This document shows, piece after piece, positions 1 through 6,330 of a stretch of DNA of 11,436 bases. This stretch comes from Anaerolineae bacterium CG2_30_64_16 (GTDB taxonomy: Bacteria > Chloroflexota > Anaerolineae > CG2-30-64-16), in NCBI GenBank assembly GCA_001871755.1, contig MNXL01000141.1:1-11436 (forward strand). The letters are read 5' to 3'. The first letter of the stretch is position 1; each line of letters begins with the position of its first letter. A model generated the notes under the pieces. It did not search any database. It saw only the letters and a list, made by a program, of their open reading frames with translations, and was not told the DNA's origin. A program made the translations under genes and the position numbers.

Positions 1-126
<126 letters not shown>

Positions 127-146
127 CTACTCACGCGTGTGATATC

Positions 147-202
147 TGACCCCTGATCCCTGACCCCTGACCCCTGCCCCCTGATCCCTGCCCCCTGTCT
201 TC
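147..202 (-). repeat. Opposed heptanucleotide array, 8 copies related to TGACCCC
   Basis: Eight 7-bp units (TGACCCC, TGATCCC, TGACCCC, TGACCCC, TGCCCCC, TGATCCC, TGCCCCC, TGTCTTC) run without a break. Read on the minus strand they become GGGGTCA/GGGATCA units, close relatives of the AGTCAGG units at 1-126. The two arrays are therefore inverted relative to each other, separated by 20 bp (127-146) that hold the palindrome CACGCGTG (132-139). The pair could fold as a long imperfect hairpin. The last unit sits just upstream of the E2 ribosome binding site at 211-216. Confidence 0.88.
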
Positions 203-223
203 TGAGAACCAGGAGAACAACCC

Positions 224-1525
224 ATGGCAGAACTGATTACCATGCCCAAGCTGGGCTTTGATATGGCCGAAGGCGCTCTGCAAGAGTGGGTCAAGCAAGT
301 GGGCGACGAGGTGGCCGAGGGTGACGTGATCGCCATCATTGAAACGGACAAGGCCAGCGTGGAGGTCACGGCCTTTCGATCGGGTGTCCTGCGCCAGGTT
401 TTGGCCGAAGCGGGCGCCAGCGTGCCCGTCGGCGATCCCATCGCGGTGATCGGCGCCGCCGACGAGGAGATCGACTTGACCGCTTTGGGTGTTGGCGCAA
501 AGGCCGCGCTGAAAAAGCCACTCGCGCCGGTTGCGCTGCTCGTCACCACACCCGCCGCGCCACCCCCCGCGGCAGAACCCGAGGTGATCGCGGCGCCCGC
601 GGCCCTCGCGGCCCCTGCGGCCCTCGCGGCCCTCGCGGCCGCCCGCATCATGGCGTCCCCCGTGGCCATGCGGATGGCCGCGGAGCTGGGCATCGACCTG
701 CACCGGGTCAAGGGCAGCGGACCGGATGGCCGCATCATCAAGCGGGACGTCGAGGCCTATCTGAAGGAGCGCGAGAAGACCCCCGAAAAGGCGCCCGCGC
801 CGCCCATTCCCACCCCGTCCTACGAGCCGAGCATGGAGGGGTATCGGGCTGAGCCGCTGTCGCCGATGCGCCAGACGATCGGCCGGCGGATGGGCGAGAG
901 CAAGCAGCAGGCCCCGCACTTTTATGTCACCATGGACGTGGACATGGCCGCGGCGATGGCGCTGCGCATCCAGTTGAACGCGCTGGTGTCCGAGGAAGAG
1001 AAGATCTCGGTCAACGACCTGGTCACCAAGGCCGCAGCGCTCGCGTTGCGGCAGTTCCCCAAGATCAACGCGTCCTTTGCTGGGACCGAAATCCACATGC
1101 ACGATCAGGTCAACATCGGTCTGGCCGTGGCCCGTGAGACCGGCCTGCTTACTGTGGTCGTGCGGGATTCCGACGTGAAGTCGCTGGCGCAGATCGCCCG
1201 GGAGACGCGCGAGCTGGTGGGCCGGGCGCGTGATGGCCGGATGCGGTCGGACGACATGGTGGGCGGCACTTTCACGATCAGCAACCTGGGCATGTTCGGT
1301 GTGGACGACTTCATCGCCATCATCAACCCGCCCCAGGCCGCCATCCTGGCGGTCGGCGCGGTGCAACGCGTGCCCGTGGTGGATGACGCCGGCCAGATCG
1401 TCGCCGGGCTGCGCATGAAGGTCACCATCTCAGCCGACCACCGGGTGACCGACGGCGCAGAGGCCGCGCGTTTCCTCCAGGCGGTGAAAGCTGCGCTGGA
1501 GCAGCCGTTGCGGTTGATGCTGTAG
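224..1525 (+). CDS. 2-oxoacid dehydrogenase complex E2 (dihydrolipoamide acyltransferase)
   Basis: This 433-residue protein has the full E2 layout. An N-terminal lipoyl domain (about 3-77) carries the lipoyl-lysine motif ETDKASVEV, with K43 as the attachment site. An Ala/Pro linker follows (about 104-140), then a peripheral subunit-binding domain for E1/E3 (about 142-180, GSGPDGRIIKRDV), a second Pro-rich linker, and a C-terminal acyltransferase domain (about 206-432). That domain has TISNLG at 351-356 and the active-site motif DHRVTDG at 405-411, with H406 as catalytic base. By family knowledge it moves an acyl group from E1 to CoA via the swinging lipoyl arm. One lipoyl domain and normal length suggest it is intact. 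The start is supported by AGGAGA at 211-216, 7 nt before ATG. Acetyl (pdhC-type), branched-chain or acetoin specificity cannot be told from E2 alone, and E1 genes are probably left of the window. A terminator follows. Confidence 0.95.
   Translation: MAELITMPKLGFDMAEGALQEWVKQVGDEVAEGDVIAIIETDKASVEVTAFRSGVLRQVLAEAGASVPVGDPIAVIGAADEEIDLTALGVGAKAALKKPLAPVALLVTTPAAPPPAAEPEVIAAPAALAAPAALAALAAARIMASPVAMRMAAELGIDLHRVKGSGPDGRIIKRDVEAYLKEREKTPEKAPAPPIPTPSYEPSMEGYRAEPLSPMRQTIGRRMGESKQQAPHFYVTMDVDMAAAMALRIQLNALVSEEEKISVNDLVTKAAALALRQFPKINASFAGTEIHMHDQVNIGLAVARETGLLTVVVRDSDVKSLAQIARETRELVGRARDGRMRSDDMVGGTFTISNLGMFGVDDFIAIINPPQAAILAVGAVQRVPVVDDAGQIVAGLRMKVTISADHRVTDGAEAARFLQAVKAALEQPLRLML
599..643 (+). repeat. 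9-bp microrepeats coding the Ala-rich E2 linker
   Basis: Five consecutive 9-bp units of the form GCGGCCCTC or close variants encode Ala-Ala-Leu, Ala-Ala-Pro, Ala-Ala-Leu, Ala-Ala-Leu and Ala-Ala-Ala (residues 126-140). Units 1, 3 and 4 are identical. Nine is a multiple of three, so slippage here would lengthen or shorten the flexible linker between the lipoyl and subunit-binding domains without breaking the frame. Confidence 0.8.
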
Positions 1526-1550
1526 GGGGGGGTGGTAGTCCATCTCAGGG

Positions 1551-1580
1551 GCCAGGCTTCTCCCAGAAGCCTGGCTTTGT
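1551..1580 (+). terminator. Intrinsic terminator after the E2 gene
   Basis: A perfect 11-bp stem, GCCAGGCTTCT (1551-1561) against AGAAGCCTGGC (1565-1575), closes a 3-nt CCC loop and is followed by TTTGTTCT. It starts 26 nt after the E2 stop and lies between two convergent genes. Read leftward the hairpin is followed by CCCTGAG with no T-tract, so efficient termination of the minus-strand operon here is less certain, though the hairpin itself is symmetrical. Confidence 0.88.
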
Positions 1581-1582
1581 TC

Positions 1583-3373
1583 TCACTTAATCCAAACGGG
1601 ATCCCAATTGTTGAATCGGTCGTTCGTGAGGTTGCGCTGCGCGCTCCCATCCGCGTTCATGACCCAGATCTGCTGGCGCCCCGTGTCTCGGTTTGAGTAG
1701 AAGACGACCTGGGCGCCGTCCGGCGACCACGAGGGGTGCTTGTCCCATTCCCACGTGTTGTACGTCAGGCGGCGCAGGTCGGACCCATCCACATTCACGG
1801 TATAGATCTCGTCGTTGCCCGGCTCGGTGGAAACAAAAGCGATCCGATCCCTGTTGGGCGCCCAGGCCGGGTCATACGCCGGCCCGGTCAGCCGCGTGAT
1901 CTCCAGGGTGACGTTGTACCGGGCATCGACCATGACGATTTGCGGCACGCCGCGGTCGTTGGGTTTCACGAGGGCACGGCGCAGGCCGTCGGCCGCCTCG
2001 CTGTCGCGTTCGAGGGCCTGATCATAGGGGTAGCGCTGGGTCAGCAGGGCCATATGACTGCCGTCGGGATCCATGACGAACAGATCGGCCGCGCCCAGGC
2101 GGTCGGAGACGAAGGCGATTTTGCCGCGTAAGATGTCCGGGATCGGCTGAGGGCCAGGCGTCGCGGTCGGCGTGGCCGGCAGGACCAACTGGGCGAGCGG
2201 GATCAGCAGGGGCAGCGGGGTGGGCCTGGGGGTTGCGGTGAACGTTGCCGTCGCGGTCGGCGCTGGAGTCGGCGAGATGGGCGTGGCCGTCCAAATGTTG
2301 GCGGGCAGGGGCGTGGGTGCGCCATACACGAAAGCCCAGGCCGTGCTCACGGCCTCGATCCAGGTGGCGGTAACCCGGTTTTCCGGTGTCGGCGTATTGG
2401 TCACGATCACAGGGGTCACCCAGTTGTGGGGCAATTGCGTGGAAGGCGGAAACACCCCGATGACGGCCTGGGCGGTGGCGGCTTTGAAAACGGCGGCTAC
2501 AGTCAGGATGTTGGCCGGGGTCGGCGTAGAGGTGATGAGCACGTAGGTCGGCGTTGCGGTGGCTGGCAGTGGAACGGCCACGATCCGCAAGATGGGCGCT
2601 ACGCCCGATTCGCTACCCTTGTGATAGCCGCTGTCCCAGGTGAACAGATTGTCTGGCTCCGACATGGGGCCATCCAGGCGGAAGGAGGCCACCCCGCGGC
2701 CGACGTGCCGCTGCAACGCCTCGATTGCGGCAGGGTCGAAATCGAACGTGGTGACGGGATTCTGTGCCAGGTCGGCCGCGGTGAAGGCCGGCCCGATGGT
2801 GGCTTCAGTGGTGGCTGACCGAAGCTGATCGTAGGGCAGTGTGGGCCAGAGGTCGTCGGCGGCTGGCGCCAACAGGTTCACCCGCCAGCTCCCGCCGGCG
2901 CTCAGGCGCTGCGCATCGAGGCCGGTGAGCTCCAGGGTGGCGGCGTGGATCGCGCTGCTAGCGGGCAGGCTGGAGAGATCGAACTGGAGCGCGCCGTAGT
3001 AGACGTGACCCTTGAAGAAGCCGACGTGGATGCCAGGCATGTAAACGTGGCCACGGTTGTCCAGACTGCTCGTCCATCCGGTCGCGTCCGGGGCCGCGTG
3101 CAGTGTGAAGATCAGGCTGTCTTGGGGCGGTGCGATCCGATCGTCGCGGACATCCCCGGTGGCCGGGGTCGGTTCTCGAGGAGCCAGTTGCGTCGCTGTA
3201 GGTGTCCCGATCGGGCGTGGGATCGTTGCCGCGGCGGCCAGGCCCGACGTTTGTCCTGGCAGGGCGAGGACCACCCCGGGCCGGGCCAGGAACGCCAGGC
3301 TGGCGATCAGCGGCAGGAGGCTGAGCCAGACAGGCGCACGTGGCGTAGGGATTCGGGTTTCTGACATCTTCAT
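1583..3373 (-). CDS. Exported protein: DNRLRE-like domain, Thr/Pro linker, PD40 beta-propeller
   Basis: This 596-residue extracytoplasmic protein starts with a hydrophobic signal or anchor segment (about 16-38). Residues about 85-268 resemble the DNRLRE/CBM96-like beta-sandwich found in surface proteins (DNRGHVYMPG; FDLSSLPASSAIHAATLELT). Residues about 270-412 are a low-complexity Thr/Pro/Ala linker with two related 44-residue copies. Residues about 414-596 carry TolB-type PD40 repeats: KIAFVSDR...DLFVMDPDGS, RIAFVS...EIYTVNVDGSDLRRLT, and PSWSPDGAQVVFYSNRD...IWVMNADGS...LT. Such propellers bind proteins or ligands; no enzyme active site is visible. It is last in the minus-strand run, 6 bp after the preceding stop. 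The chosen ATG has no clear Shine-Dalgarno, and a second in-frame ATG lies at codon 3 (3365-3367), so translation may depend on the upstream gene. Ligand and role are unknown. Confidence 0.85.
   Translation of the reverse strand: MKMSETRIPTPRAPVWLSLLPLIASLAFLARPGVVLALPGQTSGLAAAATIPRPIGTPTATQLAPREPTPATGDVRDDRIAPPQDSLIFTLHAAPDATGWTSSLDNRGHVYMPGIHVGFFKGHVYYGALQFDLSSLPASSAIHAATLELTGLDAQRLSAGGSWRVNLLAPAADDLWPTLPYDQLRSATTEATIGPAFTAADLAQNPVTTFDFDPAAIEALQRHVGRGVASFRLDGPMSEPDNLFTWDSGYHKGSESGVAPILRIVAVPLPATATPTYVLITSTPTPANILTVAAVFKAATAQAVIGVFPPSTQLPHNWVTPVIVTNTPTPENRVTATWIEAVSTAWAFVYGAPTPLPANIWTATPISPTPAPTATATFTATPRPTPLPLLIPLAQLVLPATPTATPGPQPIPDILRGKIAFVSDRLGAADLFVMDPDGSHMALLTQRYPYDQALERDSEAADGLRRALVKPNDRGVPQIVMVDARYNVTLEITRLTGPAYDPAWAPNRDRIAFVSTEPGNDEIYTVNVDGSDLRRLTYNTWEWDKHPSWSPDGAQVVFYSNRDTGRQQIWVMNADGSAQRNLTNDRFNNWDPVWIK
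2279..2542 (-). repeat. Two 44-residue Thr/Pro linker repeats (protein level)
   Basis: Within the PD40 protein, residues 278-321 and 322-365 are diverged tandem copies. Both open with (I/V)T(S/N)TPTP(A/E)N, continue with a short helix-like Ala-rich stretch (AATAQAV; VSTAWAF), and close with LP(H/A)N-(I)W-(x)TP. The copy boundary lies near 2410/2411. The DNA is too diverged for recent slippage. I recognise this linker type from Chloroflexota surface proteins; its function, perhaps as a spacer or glycosylated stalk, is inference. Confidence 0.7.
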
Positions 3374-3379
3374 ATCTGC

Positions 3380-3829
3380 TCACTGCACCGTCACTTCGCA
3401 CTTCGAGAAGGTATCGTTGCCCGGGCCGCCGTAGCAGATGTCCCAGCCCGCGCCCCCATCGATGTGATCATCGCCTGGACCGCCCAGCAACACGTCGTCC
3501 TTACCCTCCCCTTTGAGGGTGTCAGCTCCATCGCCACTCAGGACGCAGTCTGTACCTTTCCCCGCCGAGATCGTGTTGGCGACTGCGTTGCCCAAGAGCA
3601 ATGAGTTGGCATTCCCATCCTTGAAGTCCGCGTCCCCCACGATGACGTTCGACAGATCCAGACCGTCGCACTCCGGCGGTTTGAGCTGGTTGGCAGTGAT
3701 CGGGATTGTCAGAGTGGCGATGCCGGAGCCAGCCACGAGGTTCGCCGCGGCCAGCGCCCCCAGGGCGCTGACCAGGATCAACGCACCGAGTCCGATCCAG
3801 GAGAGGCGGTAGATAGATCGGGCGATCAT
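3380..3829 (-). CDS. Small secreted RTX (calcium-binding nonapeptide) repeat protein
   Basis: This 149-residue protein has an N-terminal signal segment (about 11-30) followed by a short linker. Six consecutive RTX-type nonapeptides then occupy residues 89-142: AGKGTDCVL, SGDGADTLK, GEGKDDVLL, GGPGDDHID, GGAGWDICY and GGPGNDTFS, with a degenerate seventh copy at 80-88. By family knowledge GGxGxDxUx repeats bind calcium in a parallel beta-roll. Cysteines at 54, 95, 132 and 144 could form disulphides, which is unusual for RTX proteins. It lacks the length and partners of type I secreted toxins and appears to use the general export route. Its ATG overlaps the peptidase stop (ATGA, 3826-3829), and AGGAGG (3837-3842) sits 7 nt upstream, inside the peptidase gene. 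The sequence after the hydrophobic segment (AAANLVAGSG) resembles that of the product of 5599-5985, suggesting a common processing peptidase. Confidence 0.85.
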   Translation of the reverse strand: MIARSIYRLSWIGLGALILVSALGALAAANLVAGSGIATLTIPITANQLKPPECDGLDLSNVIVGDADFKDGNANSLLLGNAVANTISAGKGTDCVLSGDGADTLKGEGKDDVLLGGPGDDHIDGGAGWDICYGGPGNDTFSKCEVTVQ

Positions 3830-5400
3830 GACTGTCCCTCCTGGCCCTGGGTTGGGGCTGCGTCGTCCTGGTCCGTGATCTGATAGCCGTAGGTGATGTC
3901 CGCGTCCTGGACGTAGTAGGAGTGGCGCTCACCATTCGTGTGATGGAGCACCATCCGGCCGTTCCGTTCGGCAAGCTTCACCAGATCCCCGAAGGTCGCG
4001 ACCTGGAGGCCCTGGCGGCTCGCCGGCAAGTCGTTGCCGCGAATGGTGACCAGCAGCGAGCTGTATTGGGTTGCGATGCGCTCGGGCTCTCCGGCCCTGG
4101 CGGCTCGCGCCATCGGCACGCCCACGCTGACCAGGCCGAGCAGACAGAGGGCCAGGCCGCCGAGGGAGAGCTTCTGAACAGTCGCGACCGGCGAGGTAAG
4201 GTTCAGCAGTGACAGTGTATTGGGCGCCTGGCGTGGGCGTTTCACTTGAGCGGTCTGTGAGGGTTGGAGTTGGCCGCCTGCGGCAGCAGGATTGGCCGGG
4301 TCCGCCAGTTTCAGTTGTAGCGCGTCGATGGTGAAGGATAGCCGCGGGGCAAAGGTGTCTTGCACGGTCTGGCCGGCGAATGTCCCGCTTACCGCGACTC
4401 GTGGTACGAGCGCCAGGCTGTACTGTTGAGACGTCACCCCGGTCTGTTGTTCCAGGTTGTCGATGATCGTCTGTACACGAGCGAGATCGAGCTGGGTGGC
4501 GAGGGAGAAACTGTTGCCGCTGAAAGGGGTTTCCGGCAACAGATCGAAGGTCCACCGCCAGCCGCCGCTGTTGCCGAGTTCGACCACCAGCCGGTATGTG
4601 CCGCTCAGAGCATCGGGCTGGGTGGCGGCGAACTCGTAGTCGAAGCCCACATCGACAAGCGTGACCAGCCGGCGGAAGACCGGCTCGCCGGTCTTGACCA
4701 TATCTGTGGTGTATAGACCCGGGGGCGCTGCGGCGGAATAGCTGAAAGCGCCACGCTGTTCGTATCCGATGGTGTCGTACACGGTGCGGGCCAGCGGGCG
4801 GGTGAAGGCGATGGCCGCCAACAGGAGCAATGCCAGAGAGAGCATCGCCAGCGCCACGAGCAGGTCGATTTTACCGTTGCGCGTACTGTTCACTGGGCCG
4901 ACTCTCCCATGTTTGGATTTACGTCGCCGCCCCTGGCCACGGGATGTCGCGGAGATGCCGGCGGCGCCAACGAACCCGGCGGCAGCAAGCGCCAGGCCCG
5001 TAGGTTGGCGGAGCCACGCCACGATGTTCCCCCCGCGCGGTAGATAGAGCCAGAACTTTCCGATGAAATCATCGCGCGTAGGCTGATACGAGTCGTTCCA
5101 GGAGTTGTTGTCTCCCTTGAGGATGAAACGGTCTCCCTCCACCGCGATGATCCGATGGATGACGGGACCGATGTCGGGATGGTGATACGTCGCGATATCC
5201 CCGACCTGGTAGTCCGAGGCTTGTCGCAGAATGACGAGATCATTGCGGTGAAAGCTTGGCTCCATGCTGTTTCCCGACACCAACACGTAGGTTGCCCCGC
5301 CGCCAAATTGGGTCGGCGCAAAGGCGACCCAGGCCACTGCCGTGAGGCCGAAGGTGACGGTGGCCAGCAACGCCTGCAACCACTGTCGAGAAACACGCAT
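3826..5400 (-). CDS. SipW/archaeal-type signal peptidase I fused to a DUF5305 domain
   Basis: This 524-residue membrane protein has two parts. Residues 1-150 form a peptidase S26B unit: a membrane anchor (about 10-28), the nucleophile motif SGNSMEPS with S45, VIHRII with H82 in the place where bacterial-type enzymes have lysine, and KGDNN (95-99) with D97/D103 as acidic candidates. This Ser-His pattern marks the ER/archaeal/SipW class. A second membrane segment (about 134-150) leads to a basic loop (RGQGRRRKSKHGR, 154-166), a third segment (about 179-200), a large outer region (about 201-405) resembling DUF5305, a fourth segment (about 410-430) and a polar tail. The basic loop fits a positive-inside topology with catalytic and DUF5305 parts both outside. 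GGGGTGAT lies just before the ATG. It is second in the operon. Known SipW enzymes process biofilm matrix proteins such as TasA; its substrates here are inferred to be its neighbours. Confidence 0.87.
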   Translation of the reverse strand: MRVSRQWLQALLATVTFGLTAVAWVAFAPTQFGGGATYVLVSGNSMEPSFHRNDLVILRQASDYQVGDIATYHHPDIGPVIHRIIAVEGDRFILKGDNNSWNDSYQPTRDDFIGKFWLYLPRGGNIVAWLRQPTGLALAAAGFVGAAGISATSRGQGRRRKSKHGRVGPVNSTRNGKIDLLVALAMLSLALLLLAAIAFTRPLARTVYDTIGYEQRGAFSYSAAAPPGLYTTDMVKTGEPVFRRLVTLVDVGFDYEFAATQPDALSGTYRLVVELGNSGGWRWTFDLLPETPFSGNSFSLATQLDLARVQTIIDNLEQQTGVTSQQYSLALVPRVAVSGTFAGQTVQDTFAPRLSFTIDALQLKLADPANPAAAGGQLQPSQTAQVKRPRQAPNTLSLLNLTSPVATVQKLSLGGLALCLLGLVSVGVPMARAARAGEPERIATQYSSLLVTIRGNDLPASRQGLQVATFGDLVKLAERNGRMVLHHTNGERHSYYVQDADITYGYQITDQDDAAPTQGQEGQS

Positions 5401-5522
5401 CGATCACCCCGAATCAGAGAGAGAAGCACGGAACTCACGGACCCGGCCGTCACCCCCACTGGGATTCGGGTGATTTGCTCGACGCAAGGACCCAAAGGGA
5501 ATCCGGCCAGCGATCGAGAAGC

Positions 5523-5570
5523 CCCCCTCGCCATCCTCACAGTCTCAAGATCGCGAGGATGGCAAGGGGG
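5523..5570 (-). promoter_or_regulatory. Long stem-loop between cargo gene and peptidase gene
   Basis: Two 16-nt arms (5523-5538 and 5555-5570) are complementary except for one C/A mismatch and enclose a 16-nt loop. On the transcribed minus strand the 3' arm is followed by GCTTCTCG rather than a run of U, so it is not a textbook terminator. It lies 28 nt after the stop of the small secreted protein gene and 122 nt before the peptidase start. It could act as a leaky terminator, as a 3'-end stabiliser of the first gene's mRNA, or as a processing site; the sequence alone does not decide. The rest of 5401-5598 shows nothing else I can support. Confidence 0.65.
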
Positions 5571-5598
5571 TGGGTTGAAGACTCGCGCACGGTGGTGA

Positions 5599-5985
5599 CT
5601 ACTGCGCCGCAACCACACGCAGTTGGTCTGCGTCGGCCACATTCACGGCCGAAGCAACACTGCACGACCACTCGGGGCTGGTGGTGACTGCGCATGCGAA
5701 CCAGGCGCCCGCATCGACCAATTGGACTTTCACCGTCACGGGCGCTGATGCGCCGGCAGTGGCAGCGATATCGAACTTGACGCTGTCGATTTTGGTCGGA
5801 TCGGCCGCGCCCAGCGTATAGCGCACGTCGGTGACGGTGTAGCCGCTGATGGTCTCGGCGCCGTCCCCGGCGCCGCTTTCAGGGACCACGTTAGCGGCAG
5901 CGAAGGCGTAGGCGCTGGCCCCCAGGATCAGAACCAGGGCCAGCAGGGCCAGGTTGCGAACACGGAACACTCTGCTGAGAAACAT
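5599..5985 (-). CDS. Small SipW-type signal-peptide secreted protein
   Basis: This 128-residue exported protein has a basic start (MFLSRVFRVRN), a hydrophobic core (about 12-28) and a likely cleavage region at AYAFAAANVV. The mature part opens with ESGAGDGAETISGYTVTDVR, a pattern I associate with SipW-dependent secreted proteins, then a predicted beta-rich domain of about 75 residues with two cysteines (C98, C108) that could pair. No catalytic motif is visible. It is the first gene of the minus-strand run and has by far the best ribosome binding site of the operon, so it is probably the abundant product, in the manner of a TasA/camelysin-like structural or matrix protein. That role is inference. 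The peptidase encoded next is the likely maturation enzyme. Confidence 0.82.
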   Translation of the reverse strand: MFLSRVFRVRNLALLALVLILGASAYAFAAANVVPESGAGDGAETISGYTVTDVRYTLGAADPTKIDSVKFDIAATAGASAPVTVKVQLVDAGAWFACAVTTSPEWSCSVASAVNVADADQLRVVAAQ

Positions 5986-5990
5986 GATAG

Positions 5991-6000
5991 ACCTCCTTCT
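5991..6000 (-). promoter_or_regulatory. Near-ideal ribosome binding site
   Basis: The minus strand reads AGAAGGAGGT here, an extended match to the 16S anti-Shine-Dalgarno, ending 5 nt before the ATG at 5985-5983. It fixes the start of the small secreted protein and implies strong translation compared with the peptidase (GGGGTGAT) and the PD40 protein (no clear site). Confidence 0.85.
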
Positions 6001-6186
6001 TTGGTAATTGGTGTGATTGTGGGTGGTATCACATCTTTCAAGACGTTACTTTAACCGAAAAGAAATGCTATGTTATTCGTCGTTATGCTGTTCTTCTTGC
6101 ACCTCCTGTCACTCCACCGTTTTCCACATCCGCCCACATTTTATCGGCTCTGGAGCCATGGCGGAACAGTGCTGTAGTACCAGGGA

Positions 6187-6205
6187 ACCTTACAATTACC
6201 TTACA
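6187..6205 (+). repeat. Direct repeat ACCTTACA-ATT-ACCTTACA, possible OmpR/PhoB-family operator
   Basis: Two perfect 8-bp copies of ACCTTACA are separated by 3 bp, giving an 11-bp period, about one helical turn. Paired half-sites with this spacing are typical of OmpR/PhoB-family response regulators, including Pho boxes. The site starts 84 bp upstream of the -35 element of the dikinase promoter and about 200 bp from the start of the leftward operon, so it could serve either. The regulator is unknown and assignment is inference. Confidence 0.5.
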
Positions 6206-6270
6206 GAAAACAGCAAGATTTTATTGGTAGTCGGCTCGCGGATGCCGTCCATCTCCGCTCCCGCGCCGCG

Positions 6271-6299
6271 TTGCCAGCGCGCCCCTCTTGTGATATGAT
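6271..6299 (+). promoter_or_regulatory. Sigma-70-type promoter for the dikinase operon
   Basis: TTGCCA (6271-6276) and TATGAT (6294-6299) are separated by exactly 17 bp, each matching five of six bases of the TTGACA/TATAAT consensus. Transcription would begin near 6306, giving a leader of about 25 nt before the ATG at 6331. This argues against any start codon upstream, since an in-frame TTG at 6271 and ATG at 6295 both lie within the promoter elements. Confidence 0.75.
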
Positions 6300-6330
6300 C
6301 TGTTCGTGCCGTACAGGCGAGAGGAGTTCC

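Larger units (their letters stand above)
5986..6330. other. Divergent intergenic control region
   Basis: This 345-bp gap separates the leftward surface-protein run from the rightward dikinase run and is more AT-rich than the genes. It holds the strong site at 5991-6000, an 11-bp-period direct repeat at 6187-6205, a near-palindrome GGCTC-TG-GAGCC at 6146-6157, and the rightward promoter at 6271-6299. A promoter for the leftward operon must lie here, but I could not find a -35/-10 pair on the minus strand good enough to report. A 93-codon open frame at 6017-6298 (+) has no ribosome binding site and ends inside the promoter, so I do not call it a gene. Confidence 0.7.

Noticed and set aside
131..1366. 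Long minus-strand open frame of 411 codons opposite the E2 gene
   Set aside because: It is antisense to a complete E2 with all catalytic motifs, runs into the heptanucleotide repeats, and its His/Arg/Gly-rich composition is what high-GC antisense frames give.
1525..1532. Run of eight G at the E2 stop codon as a phase-variation tract
   Set aside because: The run begins at the last base of the stop codon, so length changes would not alter the protein.
1105..1650. Minus-strand open frame across the E2 terminator
   Set aside because: It spans the terminator and the ends of two convergent genes and has no recognisable domain.
3380..3829. RTX toxin
   Set aside because: The protein is only 149 residues, has a standard N-terminal signal and no toxin or acylation region, and no type I secretion genes are nearby.
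6001..6100. Leftward promoter candidates such as TTGAAA or TTAAAG-N17-TGATAC on the minus strand
   Set aside because: None has both a credible -35 and -10 box; reporting one would be guesswork.
6017..6298. Plus-strand 93-codon Cys-rich open frame in the divergent intergenic region
   Set aside because: No ribosome binding site, no domain, and it ends within the -10 element of the dikinase promoter.
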